A stretch of DNA of 64,000 nt from Gonatopus flavifemur (taxonomy: Eukaryota; Arthropoda; Insecta; Hymenoptera; Dryinidae): positions 29,362,001-29,426,000 of the forward strand of contig JAFFJZ010000004.1 of NCBI GenBank assembly GCA_018340375.1, in the 5' to 3' direction. The notes under the pieces were generated by a model. The model was not told where the DNA came from. It worked only from the letters and a program-made list of their open reading frames with translations, and ran no database searches. Both the position numbers and the translations under genes were made by a program. Of this stretch, positions 55,222-64,000 are shown piece after piece. Position 1 is the first letter of the stretch. Each line of letters opens with the position of its first letter.

Positions 55222-55527
55222 GTACAGACGGAATCCCTGGACGTGACAAAATGTCCGCTTTAGAATACTTTCAGGAAACACAGATTGAACGTTCATCAGG
55301 ATTCATCGAAGGTTTGAGGAGGCTTCACAAAAATATGTATACTTAGATTAATTTATAATAATTTATGTTTGTTAATCAATCTATTTCTTATATAAATCGA
55401 TCAAAATTAATATAAGTATAGATATTTTTGTGAAGCTTCATCAAACCTTCGATGAACCTTCAGCGAACGTTCCATCTATGTTTCCTGAACGTATTTCGAA
55501 GCGGACATTTCAACGTCCTTAGGACCT
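55222..55527. repeat. 306-bp inverted repeat, ~120-bp arms
   Basis: The left arm (ACAAAATGTCCGCTTTAGAA, GGAAACACAGATTGAACGTT, GAAGGTTTGAGGAGGCTTCA, CAAAAATATGTATACTTA) is inverted at 55408-55527 with mismatches. The GAACGTT/AACGTTC words link it to the ACGTTC-filled elements at 58086 and 60663. AT-rich loop of about 65 bp. Confidence 0.65.
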
Positions 55528-56008
55528 CTGTCAAACGTTTGTGAAAATAAAAATTAGCTCTCATAAACCTTCGGCCCAATCTATACACATCTGATCTGAA
55601 CGTTCGCTGAAGCTTCATGTTCTCTTCGGGGTACGATAGAAGACTAATAAGAATCACTGCAGTTTTAACCCACGGAAGATTTTTCCCTCTATATTTCAAA
55701 TATTTATGTTCTTTGAAAAATCCCCAAAACCAACGAATGAGAGAATTTTCCCATCTTTGGAAAACATAATGAATGTTTCAAATGTTGGAGGAAAAATGTT
55801 CACTGGGCACTCTTATACAAGGTGATGGGAACTTTTGGGTTGTATTCCACGGGTAAACTTTTCAGGAAGAAAGTAACAAGATTTATCTTTTCACATGATG
55901 CTGTGATGAGCTGAATCCTTAAGTGATCAGTGAAATAAGTTAGTCATTTAATTAAGAGACGAGTAGCTCCTCTGAAGATCAAACAGTATACGTATGTAGT
56001 TGTCACTA
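55528..56008. other. No gene seen
   Basis: Further scattered AACGTTC/CTTCGGC words continue to about 55640; otherwise AT-rich DNA. Confidence 0.4.
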
Positions 56009-57333
56009 CCCATGCAGCAAAAATTTTGCTTCGTCTGAAAGATTTCTACCGAATGTGTAGAAAATGTCTTATGCGACAGTCTTCACTGCATACGTCTTCG
56101 TTTCAGGAATCTGGAGGAGAGATCTAAAAGAAATCTGAAGACAGCTTCCAGACTTTTGAAATTGAGACATTCCACACAGACAAGAAGAGCTCTTTTAGAT
56201 ATCTGAAAGATGTCTTTGAAAACTGTAAAAGCTCTTGCAAGACCTTTCCAAAAGATCTCTCTTCGTGAGCGAAAAGATGTCTTATGCAACACCAATAGAT
56301 ATCTTTTAGTTGTCTTCAAGAAATCTGAAAGACATTTTCAAGAGATGTTTAAGAATTCTCAATGATTTCTTGAAGATGTCTTTAAGAGCTCTTGAAGAGA
56401 TCTCAAATCCCTCTTGAAGAATTCTTAAATCCCTCCTGAAGACTTCCTGAAGAACTCTCAAATATCTCTTGAAGATTTCTTGAAAGTATTATTAAGATGT
56501 CTTGATTAAAATATTGAAATATCCATAACCATACGAATTCATTCATTATTTTGATTTATTAATTTGAATAAAGGCTTACCAAAACATATGAGGTGTTTGC
56601 ATATAATTCGAATGCAAAAATACTTCAAGCATTTTTCATGCATGTATATAACCTGAATTCAAAATATGTTAACATTCCATTTCATTCACTTGAATCTGAA
56701 TTTCGATACATTCTATCTTGCACAAAAATGTGAAATTTGATGGAAATTTGCTTCACGTACGTACATAAAAAATAAAGTACAATGGATAAAATAATAAATT
56801 GATATTCCTCTAATATATGATTCTGCATAATGATAGGTTAGTTTTTGCGAACAGGATCATTCGCTACAAAACAAAATATATTATTGTAATGTAATTGGTT
56901 ACACGTTTCTTTTCTGTGGCAATACTTTCATTATCCAGTATTGGATCTTGAATGCTTATGCATATATAATTAATCATATATAATTAATATTGCACAATAT
57001 CATCGGCGTCGTCGTTCCTCACTGCACACGTGAAACAAATGCGCGGGACACTGTGAATAACTATACGTGAATTACTGCAATGTCCTCTCTAATTCTCTTT
57101 GATCTAATTGGTCTATTGGGATTGTTCTAAAAGTGCTCTTGAAGATATCTTCAAGAAATGTTTATGAGTGTTCTTGAATATGTCTCAATTACAGTTGTCT
57201 TATAGAACTCGCGCAGCAAGAGATCTCCCATACATTCCTAAAAGACATATTTAAGATGTCTTTTAGAAATGTCTTGAAGATACATGAATTCAGTACTCTT
57301 TTAGACGTCTTGAAGAACTGCTTGCTGTGTGGG
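56009..57333. mobile_element. 1.3-kb element with CCCATGCAGCA termini, TCTTGAAGA-filled ends
   Basis: CCCATGCAGCAAAAATTTTGC at the left is inverted at the right (GCTTGCTGTGTGGG). The outer 500 bp on the left and 210 bp on the right consist of the word TCTTGAAGA and variants (AAGACATCTT, GAAAGATGTC) in both orientations. The central 56500-57110 is ordinary AT-rich DNA. No transposase. Confidence 0.62.
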
Positions 57334-58085
57334 ATCTTATTGAAGACAGCCAAAACTGCTGCATAATATATTGTATATTGCTGTACGAATCTTTTAAACA
57401 AAGCAGAATTTTTGCTGTAAGGGTAACTGAAGTCAGCACCAAATTAAGCATTCCACAAGATAATCAAAGGGAGAAGCTTTTCATTTTCTCCAGTATATAC
57501 CCGTGCAGTACCTTTCGCGGATTTTCAATCACCCTAACCTGCTAAAAATTCCCAATAAAGAACCATTCAAAACGATAAATTTTCTCTATAGTTTTCAATA
57601 AGGTTTGTGAATACGGAATTCACTATATTGTAATCTCCTTAAACGATAGAACTTTAATCGTTCCTTTTCGTGTCGTATAAAATTCAACAGGATGTATGTG
57701 GTTTTATCAGCAAATACGTACAAAAAAAGTACCACTTATTCGAAAAATAATACTCATTTATTCTAAAATAAGTAGTACTTTTTCTGTAAAAATTTTACGA
57801 TAACATCACTCACGTTTTATGATAAATTCTATAGAATACGATGAGGAAAGATAGAGTTCTATCGTTCAAGAAAGATAAAAAATTGTAAATCCTGTATTCA
57901 AAAGCCTAATTGGAAACTAGAGAGAAAGTTTATCGTTTTGAATCTTTCTGTATCAGGAATTTTCAGCAGAATGTATTCAGAAAATAGTTCTAATTTATAT
58001 CATTCATGGAAGCATCGATTGCCAAATTCTCGATGCATTGTCCCTTAGAGAAAAATTCAAAGTTTACGTTCTGACGAAGCAAAGA
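57334..58085. other. No gene seen
   Basis: AT-rich. Repeated ATCGTTNNAGAA-like and TTCTATAG words occur around 57590-57930, but no clean repeat unit or gene. Confidence 0.35.
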
Positions 58086-58506
58086 CCCAGACAGCATTGA
58101 ATGTCCTGTGGACGTTTTAGAAACATAACCTCAGTTTTGCGCGCTTCGTCTCCGTAGGTTTGAATACGTTCAGAGAACGTTCATTTTTGATGCACCTGAA
58201 TACGTTCCCAGTACGTCTTTTTCATCTACCACGGGACGTTCTTGTTACGTTTCCCAAACGTACTTTCATGGAAACTAACCTTTACAAACATATGTGTAGT
58301 ATCGCAGAACGTCATTGACACCTTTATTGAACACATCCCCAAAACGTCGCTTGGTGAAGATAAATTGAACATTACGGAACATTTGTATATGTCCCAGGGA
58401 CGTACATGCAACGTTCTTAGAACGTCCTGGGATCTCATTTGAACATTCTCTGCGTGAGCAAGTACGTTTTTTGAATGTTTACAAAACCTCCTGATGCTAT
58501 CCGGGG
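58086..58506. mobile_element. 421-bp element with CCCAGACAGCA termini, ACGTTC-filled
   Basis: CCCAGACAGCATTGAATG at the left and TGATGCTATCCGGGG at the right are imperfectly inverted. The interior carries about twenty ACGTTC/GAACGT/ACGTNNT words in both orientations. No coding potential. Confidence 0.58.
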
Positions 58507-59351
58507 AGTACATTTCCCCTGCTACTCGCATTGAACAAAGTAATGTCTGCGAAAAATGTAAACTTTCTTGGATCTACGTTGAATTTTCTATGTTGCATAC
58601 TGAGAATGTAATATTTATTGTGGCTGCATCCAATTTCCTTCGGAATATAAAATTAAAAATTTTTTTCGCACCACGCCGAAAATTCCCTTAGAAAATGTAA
58701 AACTTGTGCACTTTCATATAAATTCCTCTCTTTTTTTCCTCAGTGAAGCATCAAATGGAGCGTTCTACTTTTTGAGTACATTATATTTTTACTGGGAGAA
58801 GGGGCCCGTGAAGTAGCATGCCCAGGGGCCCCAGCTAAGCTGAAGACGGCTCTGCGAATGTAATATTCATGTCAAATACCGGATCCCCTCGCACATATTG
58901 AGCTTCCAAGTTACGGACTAGGACGTACAATGATCCCGAAAAGTATATAAAGCTCCGTCCATTTTTTTAGGTTTGTAAACGTTCTACGAAGTTCAGATGA
59001 ACATTGGAACGTCCGCTTGAGAACGGTTCCAAGGAAGGTTCATTAGGCGTATATGAACCTTTAAAGAATACACTTACATCCAACTTTCGATTGGGATCAC
59101 GACATGAGAAGAATGGGTGTATCAACTTTGCTATGTGTTGTAAAATTTTCCTGAGATAATTCTTGATTTTGCCACTACGAAATTCAAGTCGTTTGGGCCA
59201 AAAGAAGCGGTGAATTCAAATCGAATGTTGGAAATACTAGTGTACAGTAATGAAGAAACGAATTGCAATCTGTTATAAGACATAATATCAATGGAGACAA
59301 GTTATTTTTCATCTGACCTTGACTTGAATGAGAAAATTAGAAATCTAACAG
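58507..59351. other. No gene seen
   Basis: Mostly AT-rich; a few GAACGT/GGTTCC words at 58975-59060 suggest a further decayed motif-filled element without recognisable ends. Confidence 0.35.
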
Positions 59352-59483
59352 CCCTGTTGAAAATGACGGGAGTGTGCGGAAAAGTTCGGAAACCAATTGG
59401 GACAAAAACCGACATTAAACGGAATGAATCGTAAAGATTCGCAACTAAATTCTCCCCGTTTATTTCCGTCATTTTTAACAGGG
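59352..59483. mobile_element. 132-bp MITE, CCCTGTTRAAAATGACGG termini
   Basis: CCCTGTTGAAAATGACGG at the left is inverted at the right (CCGTCATTTTTAACAGGG), 18 bp with one difference. No target duplication longer than 1-2 bp is visible. Non-coding. Confidence 0.65.
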
Positions 59484-60662
59484 TGGCCTGAGCGATATTT
59501 CCGCTAATTGGTGGCAAAGATTGGAACTATCTCAAAGCTTGCATAAAGACCTCTCCACACCGATAGGGGCGATAACCAATCTATTCTCCTCACATCGTGT
59601 TTGGGATACACTGGATCTTCAACACCCGAGTATTTTTCATTGGTTATATCTCGGGCTGAAAATAGCGTAGAATAACGTTTTTTTTTTCATAATTCAACGT
59701 CAAAATCTCAGGAGTACAAATCTGCAACCTATTTCGTCCTAAATTCAATACTTTTTTTGATAACATATATGTTATCTTCCAGAGCTTTGTGCTGTCTGAG
59801 TATCTTATGAAACACGTATTGGATTCACGAAGAGTTCTTGAAAATTTATAGAAGATGTTTTCGAGAAACTTTCAAGATTCATTGAGGATGTCTTGAAGAA
59901 TTCATGAAAATATTTTGAGGGAATTTTGGATTTATTCATCAAAAGAATCCCAACCTCATTTTCTTCCTTCTCCTCCTTTCTGTTTACCACTCTCACACTC
60001 CTTTGGAATTAGTTAGACTTCGATCTTTGGGGTTGCGGGATTTAAACCTAGACATTTCATCACATACAGTCCGCTCTCTCAATAGTGCCACTCTGAATAG
60101 TGCCGATTCTCCTCATTCGTGCTCGAACACTACCCCCACCATCCATCACGCTATCGTGTGGCATCACATTTGAAACCGTTTCTCGCAATAGTGCCACCCG
60201 CAAATATGATCGAGAACTCTTCATAACTGATGTTCAATTACTCTGATCCATGTTCCATCATGGCAAATGTGTCAAGATGAAGAATAGAAAATTGGTGTGA
60301 TTACTTTGGAATTAATCAAGAAGGAATAACCGAAAAATGATACAAATAAATTCAAACATCAAGTATGTATACAGGAATGTGAACTCATGAATGTGATTTC
60401 ATGAACTTTAATCATTTCTTTGTATACAAAAATATCTAATATCAAATGGAAAAGAAAAAAAAGCATTATACTTAATATCACCAGAAGACAGAAGAGAGTA
60501 ATTTTGCATACACAAGCGTGTGGCACTATTGCATGAGTGGCTTACGAATGTTGAGAACATACGCGTACGCCAATGGTGGGGGTACATGAGTTCTAAGGGA
60601 AATTCTCCCCCACTCTCCCATCACCGGCACTGTTGAGAGAGCAGGCTGTACCTGCGCTTCAG
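59484..60662. other. No gene seen
   Basis: Contains a possible right-hand terminus of the CCCAGACAGCA type (TTGTGCTGTCTGAG, near 59786-59799) and a run of TCTTGAAGA-like words at 59820-59930, probably a decayed relative of 56009-57333. The rest is unassigned; NNTAGTGCCAC words recur at 60090-60200 and 60940. Confidence 0.4.
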
Positions 60663-60770
60663 CCTAGACAGCACAAAGTTCCTTCGACGTTCTTGAAACA
60701 TTCTCAAAACGTTCAAGACACATCCGGACGTTCTTAGAACGTTTCAAAAACCTCCCAGTGCTGTTAGGGA
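60663..60770. mobile_element. 108-bp hairpin element, CCTAGACAGCAC termini
   Basis: CCTAGACAGCACAAAG at the left is inverted at the right (AGTGCTGTTAGGG). The interior is filled with ACGTTC/GAACGT words, like 58086-58506. Non-coding. Confidence 0.6.
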
Positions 60771-61078
60771 GGGGTCTGAGTTATACGGACAGTTTGATTC
60801 TAATACTGATAATTTTCAATCTGACGTAATGCTGTCAGACTGTTTTTTAAATTCCAAAAAATTATGGAATTCATCATTTTATCGAATCTTTGGATGCTTT
60901 GCGAGATCGGAAGATACAGTGAGCGGAATTTCCATAGTGCCACCCGCAATAAAAATGTATAAGCGGAAATAAACGCACGTATCTCATGGAAGGATACACA
61001 AAACAAGATACGAACACTCCTTACACATAAGTTTCCTCGATCGGTTTCTGTTTCTTCCATCTTTCTGAATCTGGAAGA
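60771..61078. other. No gene seen
   Basis: AT-rich, with only short frames. Confidence 0.4.
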
Positions 61079-61320
61079 GTGAAAAATCGCACGTTTCACT
61101 CCACTGAGTGTCAGAAGTGAGTCTGCCCGCTTCGAGTGGAATTTTCACTCGTTTCGAGTGACCTCTCATTCTTTTGGAGTGAAAAATTCACTTTAGCATC
61201 GGAGTGGTTGTGAGTTTCTAACCTCAAACCTTTGAATATCACTCTAAAAGAGTGGAAATTTCACTCGAAAATTCGATTGGCTCACTTCTGGCTGGCTAAA
61301 GAGTGAAATCTTACTTCAAA
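61079..61320. repeat. GAGTGAAAATTTCACTC-type motif cluster
   Basis: The words GAGTGAAA and TTTCACTC alternate in both orientations about a dozen times in 240 bp. No terminal inverted repeat was found. It is another example of a segment built from one self-complementary word. Confidence 0.55.
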
Positions 61321-61565
61321 GATTTTAGAGAGGTCATGATAATAGGAAAGTCTGGTATTGCTGTAAGTGCGGGATCACCATAGTTCCAGTCGTTATCTGA
61401 TTGCTTTTCATTGATTAAACTCATCTGCTCTCATTATAAGGTGAATATTTCTTACACACTCATGACATACAATCGATATTTAGACTACGAGGAATTTATT
61501 TCTAGTATGCCGAGAGCAGTGGCGGGGTGAGAGCTTGTCTGTCTTTCTTCAACTGACACGAAACA

Positions 61566-61602
61566 AAGGATAAGAGGCGGGAAAATCCCGCCTCTCATCC
61601 TT
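61566..61602. repeat. Strong 17-bp hairpin
   Basis: AAGGATAAGAGGCGGGA pairs with TCCCGCCTCTCATCCTT across an AAA loop with one mismatch; pairing extends weakly into flanking GTTTC/GAAAC. The context is unknown. Confidence 0.6.
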
Positions 61603-61959
61603 GTTTTCACGCGAATTGAAAGAGGATAGAAATGTTCTCAATCCTGGTGCAATTGAACGTCGTTTGTTCAATAAAGCGACCTAGGAACGACCATAAAGCG
61701 ACTTTGAGAAAAATTCGTGTTTTTTAAGAATAATTGAGCGTAGGGAAAAAACAAAAAAGCATCATTAAGTAGAGGCTTTGATCTATCAATTGACATAAAC
61801 ATCATGCTGAAATTCGATGATTGAGGTACTGTTTGGATCGTTTGAAAAAGAGGAATTTTTGGAAGGAAATCGGCTCGGTACAACGGAACGCGTTGAGCGT
61901 GAGGGGCGGAGCTTGAGTAAAGGACACGTGGCGAAGAGGGGAGCGAGGGAGCAACTAAT

Positions 61960-62740
61960 CACGCCTACCGAAGCAGGGACGCGGCAACGTAACAAGAACG
62001 ACGAAACGACCCTGGAACGACTAACAAACGACTTCCACATAATGTTCAGGTTGAATAAATTTGTCTTTCATATGATTGTTATTTCGGAATGCATGAGTAT
62101 GTGTTCACTGAAAGAGCTATTGATATGTGAATTGAACGGATGGATACTAATTACGGGAAAAACTCGGAAAGAGTTCATTTTGGATTGGGAACGAGAAAAC
62201 GACCGTAAAGCGACCTTGAAACGACCAAAAGGTGACCTTTTCGGAAATTCACTGATACTTTCGTTTTTTGATTTCATCGCGATCTCGTTGACAATTTGTG
62301 ATTTAATTCTCACTTGAGGAAAGGTGTAACCGCATCATAACCCTATTGAAAGATTCACCTCAAGGTTAATTGTTCGCATATCGAGTGCGAACATACAAAG
62401 CGACTATGAAACGACCAACCGACGACTTTCGTATAAGTTTCAGGTTTCCCATTGTTTTTCATATTGTTACAATTTCAAATCAAATCAGCTGCTCACTGAA
62501 TGTCCTATGGATATGTGAATTGCGCGCATGGATGACAATCACGGGAAGAAATCGGAAAGAGTTACTTTATTGATTGGAAACGAGAAAACGACCGTAAAGC
62601 GACCAAAAGGTGACTTTTTCGGAAATTCACTGATCCTTTCGTTTTTTGATTTGATCGCGATCTCGTTGACAATTTGTGGTTTATTATATCTTACTTCAGA
62701 AGGTCTCACCATTCTCTTCACACTTTTTCTACGGTGAGGT
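61960..62740 (+). repeat. ~387-bp tandem units, left array
   Basis: The landmark CGAGAAAACGACCGTAAAGC lies at about 62191 and again at 62580 (spacing near 388 bp). Each unit also carries GGTGAC(C/T)TTTTCGGAAATTC, TCGCGATCTCGTTGACAATT, AACGACCAACCGACGACTT and ATGGATGACAATCACGGGAA-like words. The first unit is more diverged. The array is mirrored at 63470-64000. Confidence 0.75.
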
Positions 62741-62889
62741 GTCTTTTGACACCTTTCAGACTTCAATTTGAAATTAATTCCCAAATTGAGTCGTTCCTTC
62801 ACAATTAATTTCTCGACTTTCCGTACAATATATTGTACATGCCACTTGGGAAAACCTGCCCCGCATACGGGGCAAGTCTTCTCACTCAT
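62539..62889 (-). CDS. Small ORF with CPVC motif beside the repeat array
   Basis: 116 codons starting MSEKTCPVCGAGFPKWHVQY, then a Lys/Arg-rich stretch. The last half runs into the tandem repeat (from about 62740), so only the first ~50 residues are unique. CPVC...H could be half a zinc finger. The DNA under the motif is itself a palindrome (TTGCCCCGTATGCGGGGCA), which could create CPVCG by chance. No family recognised and no support beyond the open frame. Confidence 0.2.
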   Translation of the reverse strand: MSEKTCPVCGAGFPKWHVQYIVRKVEKLIVKERLNLGINFKLKSERCQKTPHRRKSVKRMVRPSEVRYNKPQIVNEIAIKSKNERISEFPKKSPFGRFTVVFSFPINKVTLSDFFP

Positions 62890-63469
62890 TCAAAATTGTC
62901 AAAAATAGGTACAAAATTGCAGTTCCAATGCAAATTGAGTATTTTATTTGACGCAAATAAGGAAAACAGTTGTAATATGGAATAAACATAATATACAAGA
63001 ACGACATAACGAATGTTGTGAATGAAAAGAAAGACAATGTATATGCTACATGAAAAATCAATATTTGCATAAACTTCCGCGGTCTACCAATCAAACCATA
63101 TCATAAATTGATTTGTAACACCAGAAAATCACGCTTGGTTGAGACGGGAACTAATTCCTTTAGTGAGAAAACTTGTCCCGTGTCGTGTTGGAAAACTTGC
63201 CCCACCATTGTTTTCAAACTTTGATCGAGGCTAAAATAATGAAGACGTGAATAACTCATACCAACTATGACATCATTTGATTCAGAGAACTTCCATTTCC
63301 AAATACATTTTCTACCAAAACAGTTGAAATAACATAAGTATGTTTTTTTTCAATTTGAATGAACGCATGTAAAGTTTACTCAACAACGAAAAGATCGTAA
63401 AAACAATTCTCACGCCTTGATGAAAGCAGCTTTCAAGCTGATATTTCCATGAATGTTACTACTCACGAT
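62890..63469. other. Centre of the inverted repeat arrays, no gene
   Basis: AT-rich spacer between the two arrays. GTGAGAAAACTTGTCCCGTG at 63163 is an inverted relative of 62850-62885, so the inverted symmetry reaches into the spacer. Confidence 0.45.
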
Positions 63470-64000
63470 GATTCATCCGTCACCCTTTGGTCGTTTTACG
63501 GTCGTTTTCTCGTTTCCAATCCAAAATGAACTCTTTCCGATTACTTCCCGTGATTGTTATCCATGCGCGTGATTTACATATTCATGGGACATTCAGTAAG
63601 CAGCTGATTCAATTTGAAATTGTAACAATATGAAAAACCATCGGGAAACCTAAAACTTATATGAAAGTCGTCGGTTGGTCGTTCCATAATCGCTTTATAT
63701 GTCCGCACTTGATTTGCGAATAATTAACCCTGAGGTGAATCTTCCAATAGGATTATGATGCGGTTACAGCCTTCCTCAAGTAAGATATAAACCACAAATT
63801 GTCAACGAGATCGCGATCAAATCAAAAAACGAAAGTATCAGTGAATTTCCGAAAAAGTCACCTTTTGGTCGCTTTACGGTCGTTTTCTCGTTTCCAATCA
63901 ATGAAGTAACTCTTTCCAATTTCTTCCCGTGATTGTTATCCATGCGCGTGATTCACATATCCATAGGACATTCAGTAAGCAGCTAATTCAATTCAAAATT
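63470..64000 (-). repeat. ~387-bp tandem units, right array (runs off the window)
   Basis: The complementary landmark TTTACGGTCGTTTTCTCG occurs at about 63493 and 63880 (spacing near 387 bp). Units are inverted copies of those at 61960-62740. The array continues beyond position 64000. Confidence 0.75.

Noticed and set aside
59786..59940. TTGTGCTGTCTGAG plus TCTTGAAGA-like words considered as another complete CCCAGACAGCA element
   Set aside because: The terminus faces away from the motif-rich part and no partner end was found.
61566..61602. GC-rich hairpin considered as a transcription terminator
   Set aside because: Intrinsic terminators of this type are bacterial; there is no adjacent gene here.
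62539..62889. CPVC-containing ORF considered as a zinc-finger gene
   Set aside because: Only one Cys pair, the coding stretch runs into the tandem repeat, and the motif overlaps a DNA palindrome; kept only as a low-confidence entry.

Overview
The window is eukaryotic and almost certainly insect nuclear DNA. It is AT-rich, has GT-AG introns, and holds insect-type transposons (RTE-like LINEs, a mariner, a piggyBac, PIF/Harbinger, hAT, gypsy LTR elements). The only recognisable host gene is the first exon of a UDP-glycosyltransferase at the left edge on the minus strand. The transposon mix would suit a hymenopteran, but nothing in the sequence proves that order. This is a repeat-dense intergenic region rather than a gene cluster.

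Layout. 0-7.8 kb: UGT exon 1, then gene-poor DNA with two TA-flanked inverted-repeat elements (2922-3128, 3754-4856). 7.8-11.2 kb: an RTE-like LINE with perfect 12-bp target duplications. 11.5-14.2 kb: two hairpin elements and a hAT transposase remnant. 14.5-26.8 kb: a noticeably more GC-rich block of old LTR-retrotransposon debris, a possible small-intron gene (15.9-16.5 kb), a roughly 3.8-kb palindrome whose arms carry 141-bp tandem repeats and a tRNA-like box (17.3-21.1 kb), and scrambled gypsy pieces (integrase tail on minus; RNase H and integrase on plus; then gag zinc knuckle and protease). 26.9-32.2 kb: more hairpins and tandem repeats. 32.3-35.6 kb: a second RTE-like LINE on minus, also with target duplications.

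35.8-43.5 kb is a PIF/Harbinger transposase gene on minus, split by nested insertions: a TTAA MITE, and a 14-bp-TIR element that itself contains a complete piggyBac with an uninterrupted 596-codon transposase. 43.9-45.4 kb: an LTR with a tRNA-Lys-type primer-binding site, then a 121-bp satellite. 45.4-52.7 kb: two head-to-head copies of one PHD-finger/endonuclease LINE, both lacking their reverse transcriptase. The right copy is interrupted by a mariner whose transposase reads through but has lost its first catalytic aspartate. 53.7-54.4 kb: a striking array of eleven stem-loops with a conserved core and compensating stems, followed by an orphan exon with a CxxC...CxxC motif. 55-61 kb: a set of inverted-repeat elements sharing one terminus but each built internally from a different short motif. 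62-64 kb: an inverted pair of ~387-bp tandem repeats running off the window.

No pathway or operon is encoded; the relations are insertional. The most unusual signals are the covarying stem-loop array, the two families of elements with shared ends but different self-complementary internal motifs, and the large palindrome. All statements come from reading the sequence by eye; no alignment, folding or database search was run, and identity levels are estimates.
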